Source: Mycobacterium sp. ELW1 (GTDB taxonomy: Bacteria > Actinomycetota > Actinomycetes > Mycobacteriales > Mycobacteriaceae). From it: DNA of 64,000 bases. The stretch spans positions 4,402,001 to 4,466,000 of the forward strand of contig NZ_CP032155.1 of the NCBI RefSeq assembly GCF_008329905.1, written 5' to 3'. Under the pieces are notes generated by a model. The model was not told the DNA's origin, did not search any database, and saw only the letters and a program-made list of their open reading frames with translations. The translations under genes were made by a program, and so were the position numbers. Positions 1 to 7,950 of the stretch are shown piece by piece (the first letter of the stretch is position 1; the number at the start of each line of letters is the position of its first letter).

Positions 1-369
1 CTCGCCGGACAGCAGGGTCCGGACCTCCAGCTGTTCGATGTCGGCTTGCAACGACGCAAGTTCGGCATCGGCTTCGGCCAGCGCATCGGCGGCGCCCGCG
101 CCCTCTTCTTCGGCGGCCATCTCGTAGAGCACCGGCAGATCGTCGAGACGGCTACGCAAGCCTTCGACGCGCCGCAGTTCGCCCTGGGCGTGGGAGAGGT
201 CGCTGGTGACCCGCTGAGCGTGGCTCTGGTCGTTCCACAGATTCGGGTCGGCCGCTTCGTGTTCGAGCTTCTCGATCTTGGCGCGCAGACCGTCGACATC
301 GAGCACTCGCTCCACTGTGGTGAGGGTGGTGTCGAGTGCGGCGATATCTGACTGACGATCGAGGTCCAC
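1..369 (-). CDS. prfB: Peptide chain release factor 2, N-terminal part (runs off the window)
   Basis: The first 123 codons of RF2, which releases finished proteins at UGA/UAA codons. The N-terminus ([15 protein letters not shown], then a charged coiled-coil rich in Glu/Ala) matches the helical domain 1 of mycobacterial RF2. The catalytic GGQ and SPF motifs lie outside the window. The start is a GTG at 369. Divergent prfB and fprA is the order known from M. tuberculosis (Rv3105c-Rv3106), which supports the call. No programmed frameshift site can be judged because the reading frame runs straight through from the GTG to the window edge. Confidence 0.9.
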   Translation of the reverse strand, partial: MDLDRQSDIAALDTTLTTVERVLDVDGLRAKIEKLEHEAADPNLWNDQSHAQRVTSDLSHAQGELRRVEGLRSRLDDLPVLYEMAAEEEGAGAADALAEADAELASLQADIEQLEVRTLLSGE

Positions 370-564
370 GGGTCCTCAGGGTACCGGCGTCGCGACACGT
401 TGTGATCCACGGCAGCTGCTGAGACTTCTGGGGTTGTTGAGCAGCTTGCGCGTCTAACATCACTTTCGTAACCAGGATGTGGCGCCGCACAGCCCATAAC
501 GGCGCTTCTCGACTGCGACGCGACAGCCCCTGCGCGCAGCCGGGTCCGGACAGAAAGCGCGAGG
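370..564. other. Divergent intergenic region between prfB and fprA
   Basis: This 195-bp stretch must hold the promoters for both prfB (leftward) and fprA (rightward). I see no convincing hairpin or palindrome and no small gene. The short AT-richer tract around 450-475 (taacatcactttcg) is the most promoter-like part. No transcription start can be assigned from sequence alone. Confidence 0.4.
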
Positions 565-1938
565 ATGCGTCCTTACTATGTCGCGATCGTTGGTGCAGGC
601 CCCTCCGGATACTTCGCGGCGGCGTCGCTGCTGAAGTTCGGCGACAGTTCCGTCGCCGCCGGCGGTCCGGATGTCCGCGTCGACGTGCTCGAGATGCTCC
701 CGACCCCGTTCGGTCTGGTGCGCTCCGGAGTGGCACCCGACCATCCGAAGATCAAGACCATCAGCGCCCAGTTCGAGAAGACCTCGCTTGACGAGCGGTT
801 CCGGTTCTTCGGCAACATCCGCATCGGCGAGCATGTGCAAGCCGAGGAGCTCGCCCAGAAGTACGACGCCGTGGTGTACGCGATCGGGGCGCAGTCGGAC
901 CGTCCGCTCGGCATCCCCGGCGAAGAGCTGTCGGGCAGCGTCGCCGCCGTCGACTTCGTCGGTTGGTACAACGCGCACCCGCACTTCGCGGAGATGACGC
1001 CTGACCTCTCGACCGGGCGCGCCGTCGTGGTCGGCAACGGCAATGTGGCACTCGACGTCGCGCGCATCCTGGTCAGCGATCCCCGCGAGCTCGCGAAGTC
1101 CGACATCGCCGACCATGCGCTCGACCTACTGCACTCCCAAGGGGTCGAGGAGGTCGTGGTGATCGGCCGCCGCGGCCCCCTGCAGGCCACGTTCACCACG
1201 ATGGAGCTGCGCGAGTTGGGCGACCTGGAGGCCATGGCCGACGTCGACGTCATCGTCGACCCCGCCGACTTCGAATCCATCACCGACGAGCAGCTCGAGG
1301 CGGCGGGTAAGAGCGCGAAGCTGAACATCAAGGTGCTGCGCGGGTATGCCGAGACCCCACCGCGAGGAGCCAGGCGCCGCATCGTGTTCCGCTTCCAGAC
1401 CTCGCCCATCGAGATCAAGGGCGACGGCCGGGTGGAATCGGTGGTGCTGGGCCGCAACGAACTCGTCGACGAGGGCGGCCGCATCGTCGCCAAGGACACC
1501 GGTGCGCGCGAGGAACTGCCCGCACAGCTCGTGGTGCGTGCGGTCGGTTACCGCGGCATCCCGACACCGGGCCTGCCGTTCGACGACCGCTCGGGCACCA
1601 TCCCGCACACCGACGGCCGCGTCGAGGGCAGCGCGAACGAGTACGTCGTCGGCTGGATCAAGCGCGGCCCGTCGGGCGTCATCGGCAGCAACAAGAAAGA
1701 CTCGGCGGACACCGTCGCGACGCTGGTCGCCGACCTCGACGGCCGCGAGCTCGGCGACTTCGCCGACGACCACGGCGAGACGCTCGTGAGGTGGATGCTG
1801 TCCCGCCAGCCCAGGCTGGTCACCGACGACCACTGGAAGGTGATCGACGCCCACGAGCGCGGCGCCGGCGAGCCGCACGGGCGACCGAGGGTGAAGCTCA
1901 CCAGCGTGGCCGACCTCCTGCGGATCGGGCACGGCTGA
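565..1938 (+). CDS. fprA: NADPH-ferredoxin/adrenodoxin reductase FprA
   Basis: 457-aa flavoprotein that passes electrons from NADPH to ferredoxins, which feed P450s and other monooxygenases. The N-terminal FAD-binding Rossmann motif GAGPSGYFAA lies near residues 10-19, and the NADPH-binding motif VVGNGNVALDVA near 155. Length and ends match mycobacterial FprA (Rv3106). The ATG at 565 follows a GCGAGG ribosome-binding sequence. A ferredoxin-P450 pair lies 14 kb downstream and could be one client, but that is inference. The gene stands alone, divergent from prfB. Confidence 0.95.
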   Translation: MRPYYVAIVGAGPSGYFAAASLLKFGDSSVAAGGPDVRVDVLEMLPTPFGLVRSGVAPDHPKIKTISAQFEKTSLDERFRFFGNIRIGEHVQAEELAQKYDAVVYAIGAQSDRPLGIPGEELSGSVAAVDFVGWYNAHPHFAEMTPDLSTGRAVVVGNGNVALDVARILVSDPRELAKSDIADHALDLLHSQGVEEVVVIGRRGPLQATFTTMELRELGDLEAMADVDVIVDPADFESITDEQLEAAGKSAKLNIKVLRGYAETPPRGARRRIVFRFQTSPIEIKGDGRVESVVLGRNELVDEGGRIVAKDTGAREELPAQLVVRAVGYRGIPTPGLPFDDRSGTIPHTDGRVEGSANEYVVGWIKRGPSGVIGSNKKDSADTVATLVADLDGRELGDFADDHGETLVRWMLSRQPRLVTDDHWKVIDAHERGAGEPHGRPRVKLTSVADLLRIGHG

Positions 1939-1995
1939 CGACGATCAAGCGAGGCACGAGCGTTGAGAAGTCAGCCAATTCAGCACGGCTAGCGA

Positions 1996-3186
1996 TCACA
2001 CCTCGCAGGTGTCCGGCTCACGCTCGCGGGACAGCCCGCCGACGGGACCTGCGGTGCGCGCGATCAGCGGCGTGCACGCCGCGGCCATCGCCAGGGCGGC
2101 CGACACCATGATCACCGCGAACGGGCTGTAGCTGTCCACGACGACACCGCCGATCGCGGTGCCGATGGCTCCGCCGACCAGCGCACCGCTGTTGAGCCAA
2201 CCGAATGCTTCCGCGGTCGAGTGCGCGGCGATCTGATGCGAGACCATGACGTAGAGCGCGGCCAGCGCGGGCGCGAAGCCGAGCCCGGAGGCGAACAGCG
2301 CGGCGAGCTGTAGGCCGTAGCCGTCGGCAAGCCCGAACAGCACGGTGCCGGCAGCGACGATCGCCATGGACATCGACAGACCGCGGACACCGAGATGGCG
2401 GTGGCCGAACAGCACGCCGCCGAGCAGCGATCCGACGCCCGTTGCCGCGAGCGCGATGCCCGCCGAGAGGTTGTGGTTGCCGAACAGGGCGAGGACGCCG
2501 ACTTCGAGCGCCGTGAACGACGCGACCAGCGCGAGGCTGGCGGCCATGGCCAGGATGACCGCACGGTTGGCCAGCACCTTGCCGAACGCGACCGTGCTGC
2601 TGACGATGGTCGGCCGAAACTGGCGGGCACTGAGCAGGAACCACACGGTCCCGACGATCGTGACCGCGGCGGAGAACAACAGCGGAATCGCCGTCGAGAT
2701 CGCCGACGCCAGGAATGTCGCAGCGACCGGACCGATCACCCAGATGAGCTCCTGGGCGGTGGTGTCGAGCGCGAACAGCGCCCGTAGCCCCTGGCCGGGG
2801 ACCATCTGCGGGTACAGCGCGCGCACCGCAGGCAGCAGCGGCGGCACCGAAGCGCCGATGAGGAACCCCAGCACCATCAGGAATGTCGCGGGGACATGGA
2901 TGAAGGCCAGCGCCAACATGCTGACGCCGTTGATCAGCGCAGCCGACACCAGCGTCGGCATCATTCCGATCCGGCCGAGAAGGCGCGCCGTCATGGGCAT
3001 GGCCACCGCTTCACCGATGCTCGTGCACGCCACGACGGCGCCCGCCACCGCGTACGACCCGGTACGGGCCTGTACGTGCAGCAGGATCGCCAGCGACAGC
3101 ATGCCCAGCGGCAGCCGCGCGAACAGCTGTGAGGCGGTCACATTGACCACGCCTGGAACTCGAATGAGCTCTGCGTAGGCGCGCAC
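1996..3186 (-). CDS. Major facilitator superfamily transporter
   Basis: 396-aa integral membrane protein with about 12 hydrophobic segments and the typical MFS inner-loop stretch (MPMTARLLGRIG) after helix 2. I chose the GTG at 3186 (VRAYAELIRVPG) because GGAGAG sits upstream at good spacing and because a longer reading frame would run through the operator at 3235-3256 and into the divergent TetR gene. The adjacent TetR and the palindrome between them suggest drug- or metabolite-inducible efflux. The substrate cannot be told from sequence. Confidence 0.85.
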   Translation of the reverse strand: MRAYAELIRVPGVVNVTASQLFARLPLGMLSLAILLHVQARTGSYAVAGAVVACTSIGEAVAMPMTARLLGRIGMMPTLVSAALINGVSMLALAFIHVPATFLMVLGFLIGASVPPLLPAVRALYPQMVPGQGLRALFALDTTAQELIWVIGPVAATFLASAISTAIPLLFSAAVTIVGTVWFLLSARQFRPTIVSSTVAFGKVLANRAVILAMAASLALVASFTALEVGVLALFGNHNLSAGIALAATGVGSLLGGVLFGHRHLGVRGLSMSMAIVAAGTVLFGLADGYGLQLAALFASGLGFAPALAALYVMVSHQIAAHSTAEAFGWLNSGALVGGAIGTAIGGVVVDSYSPFAVIMVSAALAMAAACTPLIARTAGPVGGLSREREPDTCEV

Positions 3187-3234
3187 GGTTATCTCTCCAT
3201 CGAATGAGGTTCGGGTACTGCACAATCTCCCCAA

Positions 3235-3256
3235 CTGTACCGTCCGGACGGTACAG
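3235..3256. promoter_or_regulatory. 22-bp perfect palindromic operator for the TetR/MFS pair
   Basis: A perfect inverted repeat with half-site CTGTACCGTCC directly followed by its reverse complement. It lies between the start of the MFS gene (3186) and the TetR start (3281), where a TetR repressor would block both promoters. It is the only such palindrome in this intergenic space. Confidence 0.85.
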
Positions 3257-3280
3257 TCCGAAAGTCGATAAACTCGGCCG

Positions 3281-3829
3281 ATGACGACCTCGCGCGAGCG
3301 CATCCTCGATGCCTACGCCGACGCGCTGGCCGTCGACGGCGAGCGCCTCGCCACGCTCGATGCGGTGGCTGCCCGGGCCGGCGTGTCCAAGGGCGGACTG
3401 CTCTACCACTTCCCGTCCAAGGACCAGCTCGCCGAGGCACTCTGCGAGCGACTGATCGCGCTGGCCGCCGACGACGTCGACAAGATGCGCAACGCCGCGG
3501 ACGGGCCCGCGCGGCACTACATCCGCACCTCGCATTACGCCAACACCCCCCTGGACCGCACGCTGGTCGCGGTGGCACGGCTCCAGCAGGCCGGTGACCC
3601 GCGCGCGCGGGCGGCCATCGAGATGATCTCCGATCAGTGGCTGAGCGTGCTGACCGAGGCGCTCGGTGACCGTGACGTCGCGCGGACCGTCAAGCTCATC
3701 GGCGACGGGCTGTACCACCACGCGTTGTTCAGCGTGCTCGGCGGACCGCCGCGCACTGAACTCGACGAGGGACTGCTGGCGGTCATCGATCGGCTCATCG
3801 ACCAGAGTTCGGACGCGCCGCGACCCTGA
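3281..3829 (+). CDS. TetR family transcriptional regulator
   Basis: 182-aa regulator. The N-terminal helix-turn-helix reads AVAARAGVSKGGLLYHFPSK (about residues 28-47), a classic TetR DNA-binding module, followed by a helical ligand-binding domain. It begins 25 bp after the perfect palindrome at 3235-3256 and is divergent from an MFS transporter. It probably represses both itself and the transporter and is released by the transported compound. Another MFS gene follows 42 bp downstream in the same direction, so this regulator may control two pumps. Confidence 0.9.
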   Translation: MTTSRERILDAYADALAVDGERLATLDAVAARAGVSKGGLLYHFPSKDQLAEALCERLIALAADDVDKMRNAADGPARHYIRTSHYANTPLDRTLVAVARLQQAGDPRARAAIEMISDQWLSVLTEALGDRDVARTVKLIGDGLYHHALFSVLGGPPRTELDEGLLAVIDRLIDQSSDAPRP

Positions 3830-3871
3830 GTGCCGGGTTGCACACAGGCAGGGTCGGCACAATGTGACCCA

Positions 3872-5110
3872 ATGGCGAGCACCGATCGGCGACCATCGAC
3901 ACGATCGCTGCGCGCGCTCGATGGGCTGAACTTCTTCCTCGCCGATGTGCGCGACGGCCTCGGCCCGTATCTGGCCATCTACCTGCTCGCCACCCGTGGT
4001 CCCGCACACGGCTGGGACGAGGCGACGGTCGGCAGCGTGATCACCATCTCCGGCCTGGTCGGCCTCGTCGTCCAGACGCCCGCGGGTGCGCTGATCGACC
4101 GAATACCGCACCGCCGAATGGTTCTCATCGTCGCGGCTGTCGTCGTGACGGCCAGTTGCCTGTGCCTGCCCGCCGTGCACGGCTACGTCGCGGTGACCGC
4201 GACCCAATCGGCCGCGGCCGCCGCCGCGACCGTCTTCGGCCCCGGCATCGCGGCGATCAGCCTCGGGCTCGTCGGCGGCCGGCTGCTGACGCGCCGGATC
4301 GCGCGCAACGAGGCGTTCAACCATGCGGGCAATGCGGCGTCCGCCGGCATCGCTGCCCTGCTGGCCATCCAGTTCGGTCCGGTGGTGGTGTTCTGGCTGA
4401 TGGCGGTGCTCGCTCTACTCAGCGTCGCCTCGGCCGCCCGTATCAGGGACGCGGAGATCGACGAAAGCCTGGCGCGAGGCCTGACCGCCGACCACACGGT
4501 CCACCGCCGCGCCAGCAGCTGGAAGGTGTTGTTCACCAGCCGAACCCTGCTGGCCTTCGCCGCCGTGGTGTTCGTGTTCCACCTCTCCAACGCGGCGATG
4601 CTGACCTCGGTCAGCCAGCTCCTGGTTCGGGTCGCGGGCAAGGACAGTGCCACGTCGTTGACAGCGCTGTGCGTACTCGCCGCGCAGCTCGTCATGGTTC
4701 CGGTCGCGATCGTCGTCGGGCGCACCGCCGACTCGTGGGGCCGAAAGCCGATCTTCGTGGCGGGTTTCGCCGTGCTGGCCGTGCGCGGCGTGCTCTACAC
4801 CGTCTCGGACAACCCGGTGTGGCTGGTTGCCGTGCAGACGCTGGACGGCGTGGGCGCCGGTATCTTCGGGGCCCTGTTCCCGGTGGTGATCGCCGATCTG
4901 ACCGCGGGTACGGGTCACTTCAATGTGACCCAGGGAGCTCTGGCCACGATTCAGGGCGCCGGGGCCGCGATCAGTGCCGGACTGGCCGGGGCGTTGATCG
5001 TCGCCGCCGGCTACCACACGACGTTCATCACGCTGTCCGTCATCGCGGTCGCCGGGATGGCGCTCTACCTCACCGCGGTCCCCGAGACGAGGCCGCCGGC
5101 GCAGCGCTAG
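3872..5110 (+). CDS. Major facilitator superfamily transporter
   Basis: 412-aa membrane protein with about 12 hydrophobic helices. It has MFS-type charged loops such as GALIDRIPHRRMV after helix 2 and GRTADSWGRKPIF in the second half, so both halves of the fold are present. The start at 3872 (MASTDRRPSTRSL) is preferred over an in-frame ATG 42 bp upstream, because the hydrophilic N-terminus leading into LNFFLADVRDGLGPYLAIYL is typical. Its TAG stop at 5108-5110 lies inside the left target duplication of an IS481-type insertion, so the gene was left intact. Confidence 0.85.
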   Translation: MASTDRRPSTRSLRALDGLNFFLADVRDGLGPYLAIYLLATRGPAHGWDEATVGSVITISGLVGLVVQTPAGALIDRIPHRRMVLIVAAVVVTASCLCLPAVHGYVAVTATQSAAAAAATVFGPGIAAISLGLVGGRLLTRRIARNEAFNHAGNAASAGIAALLAIQFGPVVVFWLMAVLALLSVASAARIRDAEIDESLARGLTADHTVHRRASSWKVLFTSRTLLAFAAVVFVFHLSNAAMLTSVSQLLVRVAGKDSATSLTALCVLAAQLVMVPVAIVVGRTADSWGRKPIFVAGFAVLAVRGVLYTVSDNPVWLVAVQTLDGVGAGIFGALFPVVIADLTAGTGHFNVTQGALATIQGAGAAISAGLAGALIVAAGYHTTFITLSVIAVAGMALYLTAVPETRPPAQR

Positions 5111-5111
5111 T
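5106..5111. repeat. Left target-site duplication GCTAGT of IS481-type element
   Basis: GCTAGT here is repeated at 6202-6207, immediately outside the two ends of the insertion sequence. It fits the NCTAGN six-base target known for IS481. It contains the stop codon of the upstream MFS gene. Confidence 0.92.
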
Positions 5112-6201
5112 TGTACTGACCACGGACGTTAAGTACGGCGTGGCGTAGTGACATGACGAAGACCTCCGAGTGAAGTGCGAGCTGCTTAAGGAACGCACCA
5201 ACTCACTCCGGAGGTCTTCATGGTCCACCGTAATGCCCCCTTGTCCGAAACCGGTCGTCTGCGGCTGGCACGTTGCGTTGTCGAGGATGGCTGGACGCTG
5301 CGACGGGCGGCCGAGCGGTTCCAGGTTGCGGTCACTACCGCTGCGCGCTGGGCCCGCCGCTACCGCGAACTAGGCGAAGCCGGCATGGCCGACCGCAGCT
5401 CACGCCCACATCACAGCCCTAATCAAACCCCCACACGCACCGAGCGGCGCATCATTAAAGTCCGAGTACTTCGACGTTGGGGACCGGCTCGCATTGCTTA
5501 TCTGCTGGGACTGAATGTCTCGACTGTCCACAACGTGTTGAGGCGCTACGGCCTAGCCAAGCTGCGGTGGCTGGACCGGCCCACCGGGCGAGTTATCCGG
5601 CGGATGGAGTCAGCCAGCCCCGGCGACCTGGTGCATGTCGATGTCAAGAAGGTAGGCAAGATCCCGGCTGGCGGCGGATGGCGCATGTTGGGCCGCAGCG
5701 CAGGAAATCATCACTCCCGCAAGGACAGAAGCATAGGAACTGGCAGCGACCGTTCCGGGCGGCGTGGTTATCACTTCTTGCACACCGCCATCGACGCTCA
5801 CTCCCGGCTGGCCTACTCCGAACTGCTAATCGACGAACGCAAAGACACAGCTGCTGACTTCTGGCAAAGGGCTAACGAATGGTTCAACGCATGCGGCTTC
5901 ACCGTACGGAAAGTGTTGACAGACAACGGCTCCTGTTACCGATCCCACTCATTCCGAGATGCACTCGGGCAGATCGAACATCGTCGAACCAAACCCTATC
6001 GACCCCAGACGAACGGCAAGGTGGAGCGATTCCACCGAACCCTTGCCGATGAATGGGCATATGCGCGGCTCTACACCAGCGACGCCGAACGGTGCGCGGA
6101 GTTCCCTCGCTGGCTGCATACCTACAATCACCATCGCGGCCACACCGCACTCGGCGGCCAACCACCCGCCACCCGCGTACCTAACCTCTCAGGTCAGTAC
6201 A
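5112..6201 (+). mobile_element. Complete IS481-family insertion sequence (1090 bp)
   Basis: The ends are inverted repeats starting TGTACTGACC at 5112 and its reverse complement GGTCAGTACA ending at 6201. Both ends are flanked by the direct repeat GCTAGT. One transposase gene fills the element. The intact ends, clean 6-bp duplication and undamaged transposase suggest a recent, possibly still mobile insertion. It separates two convergent genes without breaking either. Confidence 0.95.
5158..5219 (+). promoter_or_regulatory. Hairpin sequestering the transposase ribosome-binding site
   Basis: GAAGACCTCCGAGTGA (5158-5173) pairs with TCACTCCGGAGGTCTTC (5203-5219) with a single bulged base. The right arm contains the GGAGG ribosome-binding site and ends one base before the transposase ATG at 5220. 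A transcript entering from outside the element would fold and hide the start site, a known way for insertion sequences to limit transposase synthesis. Confidence 0.75.
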
Positions 6202-6206
6202 GCTAG
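5220..6206 (+). CDS. IS481-family transposase
   Basis: 328-aa DDE transposase. The N-terminal helix-turn-helix region (about 1-60) is followed by the integrase core. The likely catalytic residues are D141 (HVDVKK), D235 (LTDNGS) and E269 (NGKVERFHRT), with the RPQTNGKVERFH signature typical of IS481/IS3-type enzymes. GGAGG upstream of the ATG is buried in a hairpin. The last complete codon and the TAG stop (6204-6206) come from the target duplication, not from the element itself. Confidence 0.95.
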   Translation: MVHRNAPLSETGRLRLARCVVEDGWTLRRAAERFQVAVTTAARWARRYRELGEAGMADRSSRPHHSPNQTPTRTERRIIKVRVLRRWGPARIAYLLGLNVSTVHNVLRRYGLAKLRWLDRPTGRVIRRMESASPGDLVHVDVKKVGKIPAGGGWRMLGRSAGNHHSRKDRSIGTGSDRSGRRGYHFLHTAIDAHSRLAYSELLIDERKDTAADFWQRANEWFNACGFTVRKVLTDNGSCYRSHSFRDALGQIEHRRTKPYRPQTNGKVERFHRTLADEWAYARLYTSDAERCAEFPRWLHTYNHHRGHTALGGQPPATRVPNLSGQYS

Positions 6207-6207
6207 T
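6202..6207. repeat. Right target-site duplication GCTAGT
   Basis: This is the second copy of the 6-bp repeat found at 5106-5111. It supplies the transposase stop codon (TAG, 6204-6206). It also overlaps by one base the stop codon of the convergent PPOX gene. Confidence 0.92.
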
Positions 6208-6614
6208 CAGCCACGGGCCGGCGTGGTGATCGACTCGGCGGCGATGGTGACGATGACGCGCGTCTCATCGGGATTCCCACTGAAGTTCGGATACGGGATG
6301 CCGAGGTACTTCTGCGAGATCTCGTCGATGCTTTCGCGGCCCCCCTCGGTCGTCGTCGACAACACCCGACCGCGGACCGCGTAGAAGCGGTTGACGTCGT
6401 CGGGATCGACGACATTGACCGCGACGCGCGGGTCGCGGGCCAGGTTGCGGGCCTTCTGCATGCCCTCGACGATGTTGATGACGACATGCTCGCCGTCGGT
6501 GGTCACCCACGTTTCGGTCAGCTGCGGCGAACCGTCGGGCATGAGCGTGGCCACGAAACAGGGGCTGGGGCGCCGCAACAGCGCGAGGAGCCCGTCGGGA
6601 AGGGGTTCGGACAT
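6207..6614 (-). CDS. PPOX-class (pyridoxamine-oxidase-like) F420/flavin-dependent protein
   Basis: 135-aa split-barrel protein of the mycobacterial PPOX type that often uses F420. Typical stretches are RPSPCFVATLMPDGSPQLT, ARDPRVAVNVVDPDD and RFYAVRGRV. The start ATG at 6614 (MSEPLPDGLLALL) fits the family length. It lies 7 bp downstream of another minus-strand gene and is probably co-transcribed with it. The physiological substrate is unknown. The insertion sequence at 5112-6201 lies immediately after its stop codon. Confidence 0.85.
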   Translation of the reverse strand: MSEPLPDGLLALLRRPSPCFVATLMPDGSPQLTETWVTTDGEHVVINIVEGMQKARNLARDPRVAVNVVDPDDVNRFYAVRGRVLSTTTEGGRESIDEISQKYLGIPYPNFSGNPDETRVIVTIAAESITTPARG

Positions 6615-6621
6615 CGGGTTC

Positions 6622-6966
6622 CTAACTGTAGGACTGCGGGGGCGCCGGCTGATCCGGCGGCGCCACGAACCAGTTGTCCGGGTTCTTCGGCGAGTACACC
6701 ACCGGGATGAGTTGGCCCATGGTCGGCCAGCTGTCCACATCGACCGCCATCCGCTGGTACACCACATGCTCATTGACAGTGGGTCCGTTGATGACACCAC
6801 TGATCGTGACGAACTGGTCGCCGGTGGCGTCCGGGCGCGGACTGACCCCGGTGACCAGCAGCGTGCCCTGGACCACCTCGCCGCGCGGGCCGCGGCGCAT
6901 CAAGCGCGGCGCCAGAACCAGGACCAGCGCACCGACGATCAGCAGTATCACCGCGAATTCCCACAT
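6622..6966 (-). CDS. Small membrane-anchored protein of unknown function
   Basis: 114 aa. One N-terminal membrane helix (MWEFAVILLIVGALVLVLAP) is followed by an Arg-rich turn (RLMRRGPRG) and a soluble, beta-looking domain ending in a Pro-rich tail. The Arg after the helix suggests the soluble part is cytoplasmic. I recognise it only as a conserved mycobacterial-type hypothetical. It is the first gene of a two-gene unit with the PPOX protein and is divergent from hisN. Confidence 0.75.
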   Translation of the reverse strand: MWEFAVILLIVGALVLVLAPRLMRRGPRGEVVQGTLLVTGVSPRPDATGDQFVTISGVINGPTVNEHVVYQRMAVDVDSWPTMGQLIPVVYSPKNPDNWFVAPPDQPAPPQSYS

Positions 6967-7018
6967 GCGGCCATGGTAGGACTGCTGCCATGAGCGAAAC
7001 TTTCGGTGCGAATCAAGA

Positions 7019-7813
7019 ATGAGCGGCCAGGATGTGCAGGCAGACCTGTCGGTGGCGTTGCAACTCGCCGACCGCGCCGACGCGATCACCCTCGACCGAT
7101 TCGGGGCGCTGGATCTGCGGGTCGACACCAAACCGGACCTCACCCCCGTCACCGACGCCGACGAGGCGGTCGAGGCCGATGTGCGCGCGGGCCTGTCCCG
7201 CGATCGCCCGGCCGACGCGGTGCTCGGTGAGGAGTACGGCGGCACAGCGGAATTCCACGGCAGGCAGTGGGTGATCGACCCGATCGACGGCACCAAGAAC
7301 TTCGTCCGCGGCGTACCGATCTGGGCGACCCTCATCGCGCTTCTCTCCGACGGTGTGCCGATCGTCGGCGTGGTGAGCGCGCCGGCCCTGAACCGGCGCT
7401 GGTGGGCCGGCCTGGGGTTGGGCGCGTTCGCGCGCACCGGGGACGGGCCGGCCCGGCCGTTGTCGGTCTCCGGGGTAGCCGACCTGGGTTCGGCCAGCCT
7501 GTCGTTCTCCAGCCTGTCCGGGTGGGCGGATCGCGGGCTGCGTGAGCAGTTCATCGGGTTGACCGATGACGTGTGGCGGGTGCGCGCCTACGGCGACTTC
7601 TTCTCCTACTGCCTGGTCGCCGAGGGCGCGGTCGACATCGCCGCCGAACCCGAGGTCAAGCTATGGGACCTGGCGCCATTGGACATCCTGGTGCGCGAAG
7701 CCGGAGGCAGCTTCACCAACCTCGACGGACAACCCGGCCCGCATGGCGGGCATGCCGTGGCCACCAACGGGCTGCTGCACGCCGCAACGCTCGCGAGCCT
7801 GACCGGCTGCTAG
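7019..7813 (+). CDS. hisN: Histidinol-phosphate phosphatase, inositol-monophosphatase family
   Basis: 264-aa metal-dependent phosphatase for the penultimate step of histidine synthesis (histidinol phosphate to histidinol). The metal-binding motifs are GEE (residues 70-72), [12 protein letters not shown] (about 84-95) and the C-terminal [16 protein letters not shown]. The sequence and its position directly before fadE24-fadE23 match M. tuberculosis Rv3137. Paralogues act on inositol phosphates, so the assignment rests mainly on this synteny. The ATG at 7019 is used. Confidence 0.88.
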   Translation: MSGQDVQADLSVALQLADRADAITLDRFGALDLRVDTKPDLTPVTDADEAVEADVRAGLSRDRPADAVLGEEYGGTAEFHGRQWVIDPIDGTKNFVRGVPIWATLIALLSDGVPIVGVVSAPALNRRWWAGLGLGAFARTGDGPARPLSVSGVADLGSASLSFSSLSGWADRGLREQFIGLTDDVWRVRAYGDFFSYCLVAEGAVDIAAEPEVKLWDLAPLDILVREAGGSFTNLDGQPGPHGGHAVATNGLLHAATLASLTGC

Positions 7814-7882
7814 TAGCCGGCTGGCGGCGCTGGTGTGACAGACCCAACAGAATTCGCGATGCGAAGCGCTTCCGGCGCCTAC

Positions 7883-7898
7883 CTTACTTTGGAGTAAG
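7883..7898. promoter_or_regulatory. Inverted repeat in the fadE24 promoter region
   Basis: CTTACT-TTGG-AGTAAG is a perfect 6-bp inverted repeat with a 4-bp spacer, 52 bp before the fadE24 start. It overlaps TAAGAT (7895-7900), a plausible -10 element. A fatty-acid-responsive repressor binding here is an inference; no regulator gene lies next to it. Confidence 0.55.
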
Positions 7899-7950
7899 AT
7901 AGGCTCAGCGAGATCTGACCAGCACGCCCACCATCGACGAGGCTGCCACC

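Noticed and set aside
3838..3881. GGGTC...GACCC inverted repeat just before the second MFS gene as an operator
   Set aside because: Arms are only 5 bp, and similar GTGACCC strings occur inside coding sequence near 4911-4930, so chance is likely.
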